Origin: Bradyrhizobium sp. Rc3b
Lineage (GTDB): Bacteria > Pseudomonadota > Alphaproteobacteria > Rhizobiales > Xanthobacteraceae
DNA length: 64,000 nt
Reading direction: 5' to 3'
Assembly (NCBI RefSeq): GCF_900114915.1
Contig: NZ_FOUS01000011.1
Coordinates: 186,001-250,000 of the forward strand
In this document: positions 42,972-51,644 of the stretch, in pieces
Position numbering within the stretch: position 1 is the stretch's first letter
Layout of the letters: each line of letters opens with the position of its first letter
Translations under genes and position numbers: made by a program
Notes under the pieces: model-generated
Databases searched by the model: none
Seen by the model: the letters and a program-made list of their open reading frames with translations, nothing else
Told to the model about the DNA's origin: nothing

Positions 42972-44201
42972 TTAGATGATCCCCTGCTGCTTCAGCGTCT
43001 CGATTTTGGCCGCATCGTAGCCGAGCTTGCCGCCGAGGACCTCCTGCGTGTGCTCACCAAGCAGCGGCGGGGCGCGATATTCGGTGATGGGGGTGCCCGA
43101 AAGAGTCAGCGCGTTTCGGATCAGCGAGAGTTCCGGTTCGAACTTGTGCTCGGTCTTCACCCGCATGCCGCGCGACTGGACGTGCGGATCGGAAAACACC
43201 TGCTCGAAATTGTTGATCGGACCCGAGGGCACGCCGGCCTCCTCCAGCTTTTCCAGCCAGTAGGCCACCGGCTGCTTCAGGAACAGGCCGGCGAAGATCG
43301 CCATGATCTCCTTGCCGTGCGTGACGCGGTCGTTGTTCTTGACGAAGCGCGGATCGCTCGCAAGCTCGGGTTCGCCGAGCACGGCGCAGGTCTTCCGGAA
43401 CTGGCCGTCATTGCCGACCACCAGCATCAGCTCGCCATCGGTGCAGCGGAACACGCCGGCCGGCATGCCGCCATTGCCCCAGGTGCCGCGTCGCGGCGGC
43501 GTCTTGCCGTTGACGAGATAGATCTGCAGCCAGTGCGACAACGACGCGATGACGGTGTCGAACAGGCAGACGTCGATGTGCTGGCCCTGCCCATCATTGG
43601 CGTCGCGATGGTAGAGCGCCGAGAGAATCCCGATCGAGGTGTTCATGCCGGTCATGTAGTCGACAATGGAGGGACCGACCTTCATCGGGCCCTCGCCCGG
43701 CTCGCCATCCATGTGGCCGGTGACGCTCATCAGGCCGCCCATCGCCTGCAGGATGGCGTCATAGCCGGCGCGCGGCGCGTACGGTCCGGTCTGGCCGAAG
43801 CCGGTCACCGAGCAATAGATGATGCCGGGGTTGATCGCCTTGATGGTCTCGTAGTCGAGGCCGTAGCGCTTGAGATCGCCGACCTTGTAGTTCTCCATGA
43901 AGACGTCGACGTCCTTGGCGAGCTCGCGGATGATCGCCTGGCCCTCGGGCTTGGCGATGTTGACGGTGACCGACTTCTTGTTGCGGTTGGCGCAGAGATA
44001 GAAGGAATTGTTGTTGTTGGCCTTGCCCTCGGGATCGCTGAGATAGGGCGGGCCGAAGGCGCGCGCGTCGTCGCCGGTGCCCGGCCGCTCGATCTTGATC
44101 ACCTCGGCGCCGAGATCGCCCAGCATCTGGGCCGACAAAGGCCCGGCAAGCACGCGCGTGAGGTCAAGGATCTTGATGCCTGAAAGCGGCAGGGCCGACA
44201 T
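42972..44201 (-). CDS. CaiB/BaiF-family CoA transferase (class III)
   Basis: A 409-residue class III CoA transferase with LPLSGIKILDLTRVLAGPLS at the N-terminus, DLGAEVIKIERPGTGDDAR, and the core GPSIVDYMTGMNTSIGIL that carries the catalytic Asp. The C-terminus AYWLEKLEEAGVPSGPINN fits. It moves CoA between carboxylates; candidates are formyl, mesaconyl or succinyl groups. The neighbouring acyl-CoA dehydrogenase and BKACE genes suggest acid catabolism. Confidence 0.92.
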   Translation of the reverse strand: MSALPLSGIKILDLTRVLAGPLSAQMLGDLGAEVIKIERPGTGDDARAFGPPYLSDPEGKANNNNSFYLCANRNKKSVTVNIAKPEGQAIIRELAKDVDVFMENYKVGDLKRYGLDYETIKAINPGIIYCSVTGFGQTGPYAPRAGYDAILQAMGGLMSVTGHMDGEPGEGPMKVGPSIVDYMTGMNTSIGILSALYHRDANDGQGQHIDVCLFDTVIASLSHWLQIYLVNGKTPPRRGTWGNGGMPAGVFRCTDGELMLVVGNDGQFRKTCAVLGEPELASDPRFVKNNDRVTHGKEIMAIFAGLFLKQPVAYWLEKLEEAGVPSGPINNFEQVFSDPHVQSRGMRVKTEHKFEPELSLIRNALTLSGTPITEYRAPPLLGEHTQEVLGGKLGYDAAKIETLKQQGII

Positions 44202-44392
44202 GTCGATTTCCTCCGGGGAACTGAATCTTAGAGCTGATTTTGGCGCGGCGGCTCGGAGCGGCCGCGCTCCCCAGCGGATACACTATTTTGGCGCCTTGAG
44301 CCCTGCACTGGCGGCATACGGCTATCCGCAGCTTCGGCAGCAAGCCACTTCCTGTCGGCAGCTTTCCGCGCCGCGAATATTGCCTGATCGGC

Positions 44393-45598
44393 TCAGGTCA
44401 CGGCTGCCGCCGCAACCCGCGGCCGCCGCCGGCCGAGCAGGACCAGGATCAATACCGTCGCGCAGGAGCAGACGAAGGTGAGACCGAGCGCGCCGCGGCT
44501 GCCGAATTGGGTGAGAAGGCCGACAAGGAGCGGCGGCGAGATCGCGGACGCCAGATTGAGCGGCAGCGCGATCATCGACATCGCCTTGGCGAACTCGGCC
44601 TGGTCGTAGAACACCAGCGGGATGGTCGCCCGCGCCACCGCCATCGCGCCGCTGCCGGCGCCATAGAGCAGGATGAAGACCGCGACCGCCCAGGTCGCGC
44701 CTTCGCTCAGCATCAGCAGCAGCATCGCGACGGGCAGCGCGGTGCCCGCGACGAGCCCGGTCGTAATCCCGTCCCATCGCCCGCCGCCGAGAAGATCGAG
44801 CCCGCGGGCGCTGACCTGGATCACGCCCAGCATCGAGCCGAACGCGAGGGCCTGCGCAGGCGTGAGCCCCTCCGCCCGCAACAGCTCGATCATGATGGCG
44901 CTGATGCCGAAATTGACGAAGGCGTTGAGCGTGATCGCGGCGACCACGAGGCCGAAAGTGCTCCTTGGAATCGCGGGCACATCGGCAGACTTGGCCGGCG
45001 TGCCGCCATCGTCCTTCGCAAGTCTCCGGCGCGGCGCCACGAATGCATAGAGCGGAAGCGACACGAGGATCAGCATGGCCGCGTAAACCAGGCACGTCCC
45101 GCGCCAGCCGAGGTGTCCGCTGAGGAACGACGTCGTCGGCCAGAAGATGCTGCTGGACAGGCCCGTCACCAGCATCAAGGCCCCGATCGCGTTCTTGGCC
45201 TGCCGTCCCGCGACCTCGTTCAGCATGATATAGGCGCCGGTCGACAGCGTGGCGCTGCCGGCGATGCCGAGGACGATCCAGGCGGCGAAATAGAGCATCG
45301 GCTCGTGCGCGAGAGACAGCAGCACGAAGCCCGGCGCGGTGACGACCGTGCCGACCATCATGACCGTCCGCGCGCCATGCCGCGCAAACGATCTGGCGAG
45401 CCACGGCGCGCACAGCCCCATCGAGACGTAGAGAACGGACGTCCCGGCGAACACCGCCGGCAGGCTCATGCCGAGATCGGCGGCGAGATCGCGCCCGACG
45501 ATGGCAGGAAGCCCGATCGTGCCCCATCCGACCAGCTGCGTGATGGCGAGCACCAGCAGGACCCCGATCAGCCTGCTGTCAGATTTCAAGAACCGCAT
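44393..45598 (-). CDS. MFS transporter (12-helix, monocarboxylate or drug-type)
   Basis: A 401-residue major-facilitator protein with twelve hydrophobic helices. GWGTIGLPAIVGRDLAADLG follows the first helix. ARSFARHGARTVMMVGT is the loop 2-3 motif. The middle loop is cytoplasmic and charged (FVAPRRRLAKDDGG). The substrate is not predictable, but the position beside a CoA transferase and a BKACE enzyme suggests a carboxylate. Confidence 0.85.
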   Translation of the reverse strand: MRFLKSDSRLIGVLLVLAITQLVGWGTIGLPAIVGRDLAADLGMSLPAVFAGTSVLYVSMGLCAPWLARSFARHGARTVMMVGTVVTAPGFVLLSLAHEPMLYFAAWIVLGIAGSATLSTGAYIMLNEVAGRQAKNAIGALMLVTGLSSSIFWPTTSFLSGHLGWRGTCLVYAAMLILVSLPLYAFVAPRRRLAKDDGGTPAKSADVPAIPRSTFGLVVAAITLNAFVNFGISAIMIELLRAEGLTPAQALAFGSMLGVIQVSARGLDLLGGGRWDGITTGLVAGTALPVAMLLLMLSEGATWAVAVFILLYGAGSGAMAVARATIPLVFYDQAEFAKAMSMIALPLNLASAISPPLLVGLLTQFGSRGALGLTFVCSCATVLILVLLGRRRPRVAAAAVT

Positions 45599-45732
45599 TC
45601 CAAACGTTCGCCTGCCCGGCAGGCGCCGATCACGCCTGTGAACCTCTCTTAGCCGGAGACTCAGCGCGCGGGAACGCCGGCCGCCGAATGGCAGAAGGCA
45701 GCCGGGAGCATGTCAGGAGGAGGCAGTAGCCT

Positions 45733-46560
45733 CTACCGCGCGATCCCGAGCAGGGATCGCGCCTCGGCGGCGGTCGCAACGCGGCGACCGTGGCGCGTGA
45801 CAGCCTCGCAGGCGATGGTCACGAGCTCCGCATTGCTGGCGGCCAGGCGTGTCTTGTCGATCCTGATATTGTCCTCGAGCCCGGTCCGAACCGCGTCGGC
45901 GCCCCGCGCCAGCGCCCAGCCCATGACCTCGGCTTGGTGACGTCCGATCCCGGCCGCGGTCCAGGTCGCGTGCGGGATCAGCCGCCTGAGCTCTGCCAGC
46001 AGGATGTCGAGGACATGCTCGTCCGCCGGCATCGCGTTCTTGACGCCCATGACGAACTGCACGTGCGGACGCGGGTCGATCAGCCCCGCCTCGATCAGGC
46101 GGCGGGCACCATGGATATGAGACAGATCGAAGATCTCGATCTCCGGCCGGATGCCATTCGTCTGCATACCGGTGGCGAGGGTCTCGACCAGGGCGGCGCT
46201 ATTCTCATAAACAATCGTCGGGAAGTTCACCGATCCCGTGGACAGCGAGGCCATGTCCGGCTTCAGATAGAGCGACGATCCACGCGCCGAGGGATCGCGG
46301 CCCCGCCCGCCGGTCGAGAACTGCACGATCATGCCGGGACAATGCTTCCTGATCCCCTCCGCTACCTTCGCAAAACGTTCGGGATCGGACGACGGCGTCT
46401 CGTCATCATTGCGAACGTGGATGTGGGCAAGCGTGGCGCCGGCCTCGAAGGCCTCCTGCGTCGACTCGATCTGTTCGGACGGCAAAATCGGCACCGCAGG
46501 ATTGTCCTTCTTGCGCGGAACGGAGCCGGTGATAGCGACAGCAACGACGACGGGGTTCAT
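45733..46560 (-). CDS. BKACE family 3-keto-5-aminohexanoate cleavage-type enzyme (DUF849)
   Basis: A 275-residue beta-keto acid cleavage enzyme. AVAITGSVPRKKDNPAVP opens the TIM barrel, GATLAHIHVRNDD carries the zinc His pair, and AVRTGLEDNIRIDKTRLA is the signature near the C-terminus. The family cleaves a beta-keto acid with acetyl-CoA to give acetoacetate and a new acyl-CoA. The exact keto acid varies within the family. It probably works with the CoA transferase at 42972. Confidence 0.92.
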   Translation of the reverse strand: MNPVVVAVAITGSVPRKKDNPAVPILPSEQIESTQEAFEAGATLAHIHVRNDDETPSSDPERFAKVAEGIRKHCPGMIVQFSTGGRGRDPSARGSSLYLKPDMASLSTGSVNFPTIVYENSAALVETLATGMQTNGIRPEIEIFDLSHIHGARRLIEAGLIDPRPHVQFVMGVKNAMPADEHVLDILLAELRRLIPHATWTAAGIGRHQAEVMGWALARGADAVRTGLEDNIRIDKTRLAASNAELVTIACEAVTRHGRRVATAAEARSLLGIAR

Positions 46561-46682
46561 CCTGCAACCTCATGATGATCGCGCTTACGCGCACCAAGTT
46601 CGATCAGGCCCTGACATAGCGCGCGGAGCCCTGCCGCCGCAAACATCAATTGTCGCGGCGGCAAGGCTTCCTTGCGTTCGCG

Positions 46683-48080
46683 TCAGGTCTGAACTGCGGC
46701 CACACCATTCGCGGCTTCCGCACGCTGCCGCTCGTAGTCGGCTCGGGCGATCGGAACGGCCTTGGGATTGCCGAGATCATCGATGCTGATCCGATAGGTC
46801 TCCCGGGCCGAGACGGCCGCCAGCGCCGCGATCACCGTGATGCCGAAGGCGATCGCGCCCACCGTCAAGGGAATGTTGGCCGAGCCGGGAGGCGCTACGA
46901 TGGCGAACAGGGCTGGAAGCAAGGCGGTGATGGTCGTTCCGATGTTCTGCGAGATCGCCATCGCCGACACCCGTGTGCGGGTCGGAAACAGCTCCGGGTA
47001 AAAGCTCGGGAAGATCGCGTTATAGCCCTGATAGACGACGCCCCACATCAGGAGCGACAGCAGGATCGCCAGCGGCACGTTCCTGATGCTGATGGCATAG
47101 AGATAGCCAAAGGCGAGCAAGCCGGAGAGCAGCGCGCCCACGACGATCGGAGGCTTGCGCCCGACCTTGTCGGAGAGATTGCCGACGAAGGGAATGACGA
47201 ACACGGCCAGCATGTTTCCGAGGACCGGGATCCACAGATAAACGTCCTTGGCAAAGCCGATGCCGTAGGCCGGCTGCACCGCGTAGGCCGCACCGAAGAT
47301 GGTCGCGACAACCGGAATGACATTCATCAGCGCCATGCAGATGACCCTGAGCATGTCGGGCCAGTTCAGCTTGATGGCCTGAACGATGGGCGCCCGCGGC
47401 GTTTCTCCCCGCTCGCCCTCTCGCGCAAAGGCCGGGGTCTCGTCGACTTCGCGGCGAATGATGTAGCCCGCGACGATGACGAAGAAGCTGAGCAGGAAGG
47501 GAATCCGCCAGCCCCAGCTGTTGAAGGCGTCGGTCGGCATATAGGCCGCCAGCGGCAGGAAGACCGCAGCTGCGAGAATTTGTCCAGCCTGTACGCCCTG
47601 AAGGGCGAAGCTTGCATAGAAACCGCGTCGACCGAACGGCGCATGCTCCAGAATCATCGAGCTTGCGCCGGAGATTTCACCGGCAACGGCAAATCCCTGC
47701 ACGAGGCGCAGCATGACGAGCAGGATCGGCGCCAGGATGCCGACCTGCTGATAGGTCGGCAGGATGCCCACCGCCATGGTCGAGATGCCCATCAGGAACA
47801 TGCAGAGGATGAGGACGGTCTTGCGGCCATGGGTGTCGCCCCAATGTCCGAGCACGAAGGCGCCGATCGGCCGGGCCACATATCCAACGCCATAGGTCGC
47901 CAGCGATGCGACGATCGCGACCGTGGGATTGTCCGACGGGAAGAAGATTTGCGGGAAGATCAGCGACGCAGCGGTCGCATAGATGAAGAAGTCATAATAT
48001 TCGAGAGCCGACCCGATCCAGCCGCTGGCAGCAGCCTTTCTGGACTGACTCATGTCGTGGATCGCGCGCGTGGTACCCAT
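46683..48080 (-). CDS. MFS transporter, metabolite:H+ symporter type
   Basis: A 465-residue twelve-helix transporter. ASGWIGSALEYYDFFIYATA is the first helix with the Glu-Tyr-Tyr-Asp-Phe typical of the metabolite:H+ symporters, and VLGHWGDTHGRKTVLILCM is the loop 2-3 motif. I chose ATG 48078-48080, which follows GGGAGGAG at the right spacing. Carries a carboxylate or similar compound; the gene beyond it (BKACE) is on the same strand. Confidence 0.88.
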   Translation of the reverse strand: MGTTRAIHDMSQSRKAAASGWIGSALEYYDFFIYATAASLIFPQIFFPSDNPTVAIVASLATYGVGYVARPIGAFVLGHWGDTHGRKTVLILCMFLMGISTMAVGILPTYQQVGILAPILLVMLRLVQGFAVAGEISGASSMILEHAPFGRRGFYASFALQGVQAGQILAAAVFLPLAAYMPTDAFNSWGWRIPFLLSFFVIVAGYIIRREVDETPAFAREGERGETPRAPIVQAIKLNWPDMLRVICMALMNVIPVVATIFGAAYAVQPAYGIGFAKDVYLWIPVLGNMLAVFVIPFVGNLSDKVGRKPPIVVGALLSGLLAFGYLYAISIRNVPLAILLSLLMWGVVYQGYNAIFPSFYPELFPTRTRVSAMAISQNIGTTITALLPALFAIVAPPGSANIPLTVGAIAFGITVIAALAAVSARETYRISIDDLGNPKAVPIARADYERQRAEAANGVAAVQT

Positions 48081-48267
48081 CACAAAAGCTCCTCCCGATC
48101 TGTTCGTTTGATGCGTCCCGTTGGCGGGCTTCGCTGGACAATTGGACAGCAATCCCCGGGCGCTCTGCGGAGCTCCGCGAGCGCTTGGCACTGCCGGTCG
48201 GTGTCTTGAGTGAAGAGACAGTAGGCTTTCGCCGGGCTAACACAATTACCCAGTTATGCGATAAACC

Positions 48268-48280
48268 TAACATGATGTTA
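48268..48280. promoter_or_regulatory. 13-bp palindrome upstream of the MFS symporter gene
   Basis: TAACATGATGTTA has perfect 6-bp arms with one central base. It lies 190 nt before the transporter start in the 268-nt gap. The gap is AT-rich for this genome, so a regulated promoter is plausible. No regulator is adjacent. Confidence 0.35.
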
Positions 48281-48348
48281 TCTGGGCTAAAGGGCCGAGC
48301 CGACCCACTCTGCACGCTGACCGACGGCTCGGCATGTCGCCGCGGAAT

Positions 48349-49089
48349 TCATTCCGGCGGATTGAACGTCCGCACGAAATACACGGGCTCGCTGCCCTTC
48401 TTCAGGCGGTAGAGTTGCGCCGGGCGGTTCGGGCCGCGCCGCATCTTCGCGACCGGCTCGATCATGTCGGCCGACAGGATGCGGGTGCGGAAGGCGCTCT
48501 TCTCCAGCGGGCGGTCGAGCACGATCTCGTAGACGCGCTGCAAATCCGGCAGCGTGAATTCCGGCGGCATCAGATAGGCCGGCAGCGAGGTGTATTCCAC
48601 CTTGTTGCGCAGGCGCTGGATCGCGGTTGCGAGGATGTCGCCGTGATCGAAGGCGAGCTTGTCCTTGAGCCTGCCCCCTCGAATTGGAAACCAGTGCGCA
48701 TCGTTCGCCAGCACGCTTGCGTCCGCCGGGATCAGCGCGAAATAGGCGTGCGTCGCCGACCAGCCGCGCGGATCGCGCGTCGCGCTTCCCCAGCTTCCGA
48801 GTTGCTCCAGATAAGGGCTGGTGACCCCGGTCTTCTCCTTCAGCTTGCGGGCCGCGCAAGCCGCGAGGTCGCGGTCCTTCGTGACGTCCACGAAGCCGCC
48901 CGGCAGCGCCAAGCTGAGCGGAAACGGCTCGCCCTCGCCGGCCGGGCGCTGCATCAGCAGCACCTGAAGGCTGTCGTCGAGGATCGTAAAGATCACGACA
49001 TCGACCGTGGTCAGGGGGCGCGGAAAGTCCAATTCTCCAGACTTTCCAAGGCCCTTGCCAAGGTCCTTGCTCCGCCCCTCACCTGCCAT
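48349..49089 (-). CDS. NrtR-like Nudix-related transcriptional regulator
   Basis: A 246-residue protein. Residues about 25-150 form a Nudix domain whose catalytic box (residues 64-89, GGFVDVTKDRDLAACAARKL then KEKTG) has lost acidic residues: R-K replaces R-E, and E-K replaces E-E. That is expected when the domain binds a ligand without hydrolysing it. The C-terminal ~80 residues (TLPDLQRVYEIVLDRPL, then SAFRTRILSADMIEPV, then RGPNRPAQLYRL) match the NrtR winged helix. The start ATG at 49087-49089 follows AGGAGAG. It is divergent from the SPFH-NAD-kinase-like pair. NrtR usually senses ADP-ribose or NAD metabolites. Confidence 0.85.
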   Translation of the reverse strand: MAGEGRSKDLGKGLGKSGELDFPRPLTTVDVVIFTILDDSLQVLLMQRPAGEGEPFPLSLALPGGFVDVTKDRDLAACAARKLKEKTGVTSPYLEQLGSWGSATRDPRGWSATHAYFALIPADASVLANDAHWFPIRGGRLKDKLAFDHGDILATAIQRLRNKVEYTSLPAYLMPPEFTLPDLQRVYEIVLDRPLEKSAFRTRILSADMIEPVAKMRRGPNRPAQLYRLKKGSEPVYFVRTFNPPE

Positions 49090-49111
49090 CGCCAATCTCT
49101 CCTGTTCGGTC

Positions 49112-49148
49112 TTGACAGTAGCATAGTTAGTTGTACAGTCCAACTTAC
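49112..49148 (+). promoter_or_regulatory. SPFH operon promoter overlapped by a 23-bp palindrome (candidate NrtR operator)
   Basis: TTGACA (49112-49117) and TACAGT (49134-49139) are 16 bp apart. GTTAGTTG (49126-49133) is mirrored by CAACTTAC (49141-49148) with one mismatch and a 7-bp centre. The palindrome covers the -10 and lies between the nrtR-like and SPFH starts. A related TTAGTTGC follows at 49149. Confidence 0.55.
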
Positions 49149-49190
49149 TTAGTTGCTCAGACACACTTATTGCAGCCGTTGGAGAAACAC

Positions 49191-50231
49191 ATGTTCGGCG
49201 TCAGGTTCATCAAGGCCCAGCCCACCACCTATCTGATGAAGTATCGCGCCGGCGCGATCGTCGCCGAGGGTGCTGGTCTTTCCGCGCTGTATTACGCGCC
49301 GGTGACCATGCTGGTCGCGGTGCCCATCGGCAGCCGCGACGCCTCGTTCATCTTCGAGCAGACCGCGCGCGACTTTCAGACGCTGACCGTGCAGGGCCAG
49401 GTGACTTATCGCGTCAGCGACCCGAAGAAGGCGGCCTCGATGCTCGACTTCACCCTGAAGGCTGACGGCAAGACCTATGCGAGCGACGATCCGGAAAAGC
49501 TGCCGGAACGCATCCTCGGCACGGTCGAGGTCCTCGCCCAGCAAGCGGTGAAGGAACTGACGCTGAGGGACGCGTTGCAGGCGTCCGACCGCATCGCCGA
49601 CATCATCGCGGGCGGCTTGAGGGCGCGCGCCGACATCGCAGCTCTCGGCCTCGAAATCCTCGGCGTGTCGATCCGCGGCATCAAGCCGACGCCGGACACC
49701 GCGAAGGCGCTGGAGGCGCAAGCGCGCGAAGCGATCCTGAAATACGCGGACGAAGCGATCTTCGCCCGGCGCAACTTCGCCGTCGAGCAGGAACGCGCCA
49801 TTCGCGAGAGCGAACTCGACACCGAGATCGCGGTCGAGCAGAAGAAGCGGTCAATTCGCGAGACCCAGATGGACGCCGAGGCGAGCGTTGCGGCAAAGCG
49901 CAATGAGCTGCGCGAGGCCGGCATGGCCGCGGACATCGTGCTGGAAGGCAAGCGCAAGGATTTCGTCGGCCTCAATGCCGAGAACACCAGGACGCTGGCC
50001 GACGCCGAGGCCTATCGCGTCGGCGCGCTGATGAAGATCTTCGAAGGCGTCGACACCCGCGTGATCCAGGCGCTTGCCGCTGCCGGCATGCAGCCGGGTC
50101 AGCTGATCGCACAAGCCTTCTCCGGCATTGCCGAGAAGGCCGAGAAGATCGGCCAGCTCAACGTCTCGCCGGACCTGCTCAGCCAATTGATGGAGAAGCC
50201 GAAGGAGGCCGCCAATGCCCGCCGCCAATGA
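49191..50231 (+). CDS. SPFH/Band 7 (prohibitin-stomatin-like) protein
   Basis: A 346-residue SPFH protein. The Band 7 domain spans about residues 10-190 (TVQGQVTYRVSDPKKAAS, then RDALQASDRIADIIAGGLRA). A long charged coiled coil follows (about 195-290, with repeated E-Q-E/R-E-S-E-L). A hydrophobic-poor C-terminus ends at LSQLMEKPKEAA. No N-terminal membrane anchor is visible, which is unusual because most SPFH proteins have one. SPFH proteins form large oligomers on membranes. It overlaps the NAD-kinase-like gene by 17 bp. Start at ATG 49191 after GGAGA. Confidence 0.85.
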   Translation: MFGVRFIKAQPTTYLMKYRAGAIVAEGAGLSALYYAPVTMLVAVPIGSRDASFIFEQTARDFQTLTVQGQVTYRVSDPKKAASMLDFTLKADGKTYASDDPEKLPERILGTVEVLAQQAVKELTLRDALQASDRIADIIAGGLRARADIAALGLEILGVSIRGIKPTPDTAKALEAQAREAILKYADEAIFARRNFAVEQERAIRESELDTEIAVEQKKRSIRETQMDAEASVAAKRNELREAGMAADIVLEGKRKDFVGLNAENTRTLADAEAYRVGALMKIFEGVDTRVIQALAAAGMQPGQLIAQAFSGIAEKAEKIGQLNVSPDLLSQLMEKPKEAANARRQ

Positions 50232-51153
50232 CCGAAAGGTGGTGCTGGTGACGCGCAAGACCAGGTTGGAGGACCTGATCGCGCGCCACCTGACGGCGGC
50301 GCAGGCGCGCTTCTATGTCGAACATCTCGGCGCCGACTTCTCCGACTATGAGCGCGAGCACGAGGTCTATCGTGCCCAGCGTCACACGACGCTGCAAGTG
50401 CTGGAGCAATGGGGGCGCTATCAGGTCATCGACCGCGGCTTCCTGCCGAACTTCCTCTTCGGGCCTGATGACATCGTCGTCGCGCTCGGCCAGGACGGCG
50501 TCGTCGCCAACACGATGAAATATCTCGATGACCATCCGCTGATCGGGCTCAATCCGGATCCCGCGCGCCACGACGGCATCCTCCTGCCCTTCGCGCCGCG
50601 CGACCTCGCCAAGCTCCTGCCGGAGGTCGCCACTGAGAAGCGCGACAGCCAGGCCGTGACGATGGCGGAAGCACGGCTCAACGACGGCCAGGTGCTCTAC
50701 GCCGTCAATGATTTGTTCATCGGCGCACGGACGCATGTCTCCGCGATCTACGAGATTGCCGCCGGCGGGGCGACGGAACGGCAATCTTCAAGCGGACTGA
50801 TCGTCTCGACCGGCCTCGGATCGACCGCCTGGTTCAAAAGCATCGTCACGGGCTCGCTGGCCATTGCCGGCAGTCTTGTTGGGCAGCCTCCCCCGCTGAC
50901 CGGTTACGAGGCCCTGCCCTGGGACGCGCCAGAGCTGCGCTTCGCGGTGCGCGAGCCCTTCCCCAGCCGCCATTCGCAGACCCATCTCGTCTGCGGCCGG
51001 CTCGCCTCGGCGGACCAGTTGCGCATCCGCTCGCTGATGGCGGAAAACGGCGTCATCTTCAGCGACGGCATTGAAGCCGACCGTCTCGACTTCAACGCGG
51101 GTGCCGAGGTTGCGATCGGGATCGCCGCGCGGCGCGGACGATTGATCGTCTGA
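50215..51153 (+). CDS. NAD-kinase-like sugar/nucleotide kinase
   Basis: A 312-residue protein with the NAD kinase/diacylglycerol kinase-type layout. DIVVALGQDGVVANTM at about residues 86-101 replaces the GGDG motif by GQDG. AVNDLFIGARTH replaces the NE motif by ND. SSSGLIVSTGLGSTAWFKS matches the STPTGSTAY motif loosely. An N-terminal extension of ~75 residues (RKTRLEDLIARHLTAAQARF) is not typical of NAD kinase. It may phosphorylate NAD or a related nucleotide, or only bind it. The overlap with the SPFH gene implies joint expression, probably under the NrtR-like protein. Confidence 0.72.
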   Translation: MPAANDRKVVLVTRKTRLEDLIARHLTAAQARFYVEHLGADFSDYEREHEVYRAQRHTTLQVLEQWGRYQVIDRGFLPNFLFGPDDIVVALGQDGVVANTMKYLDDHPLIGLNPDPARHDGILLPFAPRDLAKLLPEVATEKRDSQAVTMAEARLNDGQVLYAVNDLFIGARTHVSAIYEIAAGGATERQSSSGLIVSTGLGSTAWFKSIVTGSLAIAGSLVGQPPPLTGYEALPWDAPELRFAVREPFPSRHSQTHLVCGRLASADQLRIRSLMAENGVIFSDGIEADRLDFNAGAEVAIGIAARRGRLIV

Positions 51154-51176
51154 TCATGTTAGGCCGCCGCGCCGCC

Positions 51177-51347
51177 TCACGCGGTGTGGCCGGGATCGAC
51201 GTGCTTCGGCGTCTTCTTGTCGCGCTGCGGGGTCATCTTGGCCGGATCAGGCGCACCGGGCACGCCGCGGGGACCCAGCTGCTCCCGCTGGATGTCGTCC
51301 TCGGAACGGGATGGCTCGACGCCGTTCGGCTCACGCGGCTTGGTCAT
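51177..51347 (-). CDS. Small Pro/Asp-rich hypothetical protein, 56 residues
   Basis: It starts MTKPREPNGVEPSRSEDDIQ and ends KTPKHVDPGHTA, a highly charged, proline-rich and probably disordered chain. The ATG at 51345-51347 follows GAAGGAAG. It has no membrane segment. It is convergent with the NAD-kinase-like gene. Function unknown. Confidence 0.55.
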   Translation of the reverse strand: MTKPREPNGVEPSRSEDDIQREQLGPRGVPGAPDPAKMTPQRDKKTPKHVDPGHTA

Positions 51348-51360
51348 CGCGTCTTCCTTC

Positions 51361-51576
51361 TCAAGCGTTGTCCTGGACGCCGAGCGCGTTGCCTCCGGCT
51401 TCGCGGCCAGGCACGCTGACCTGGACTTCATGTCCCTCACGCAGCGCGAGGGATGCGGCGGCGACCGCCGATTCGAATGCAGCTTCCTTGGTGGCGTATG
51501 TGTTCTTGACGTCGCCGTCGTGCAGCACGCCCCATTCGTCCCTCACCGGCACGATGGCATATTGAGCAAGGCCCAT
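51361..51576 (-). CDS. Small hypothetical protein, 71 residues
   Basis: It starts MGLAQYAIVPVRDEWGVLHD, followed by NTYATKEAAFESAVAAASLA and VQVSVPGREAGG. The strand-helix-strand pattern is like small DUF2188-type proteins. The ATG at 51574-51576 precedes a 14-nt gap to the 56-residue gene, so the two are probably co-transcribed. Function unknown. Confidence 0.65.
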   Translation of the reverse strand: MGLAQYAIVPVRDEWGVLHDGDVKNTYATKEAAFESAVAAASLALREGHEVQVSVPGREAGGNALGVQDNA

Positions 51577-51644
51577 TGTCCAACTCCTGGCTTTGAGTTT
51601 CAGAATTTGGCTTTCACCGTCTGTCCGATAACGCGCCGGCGGGC

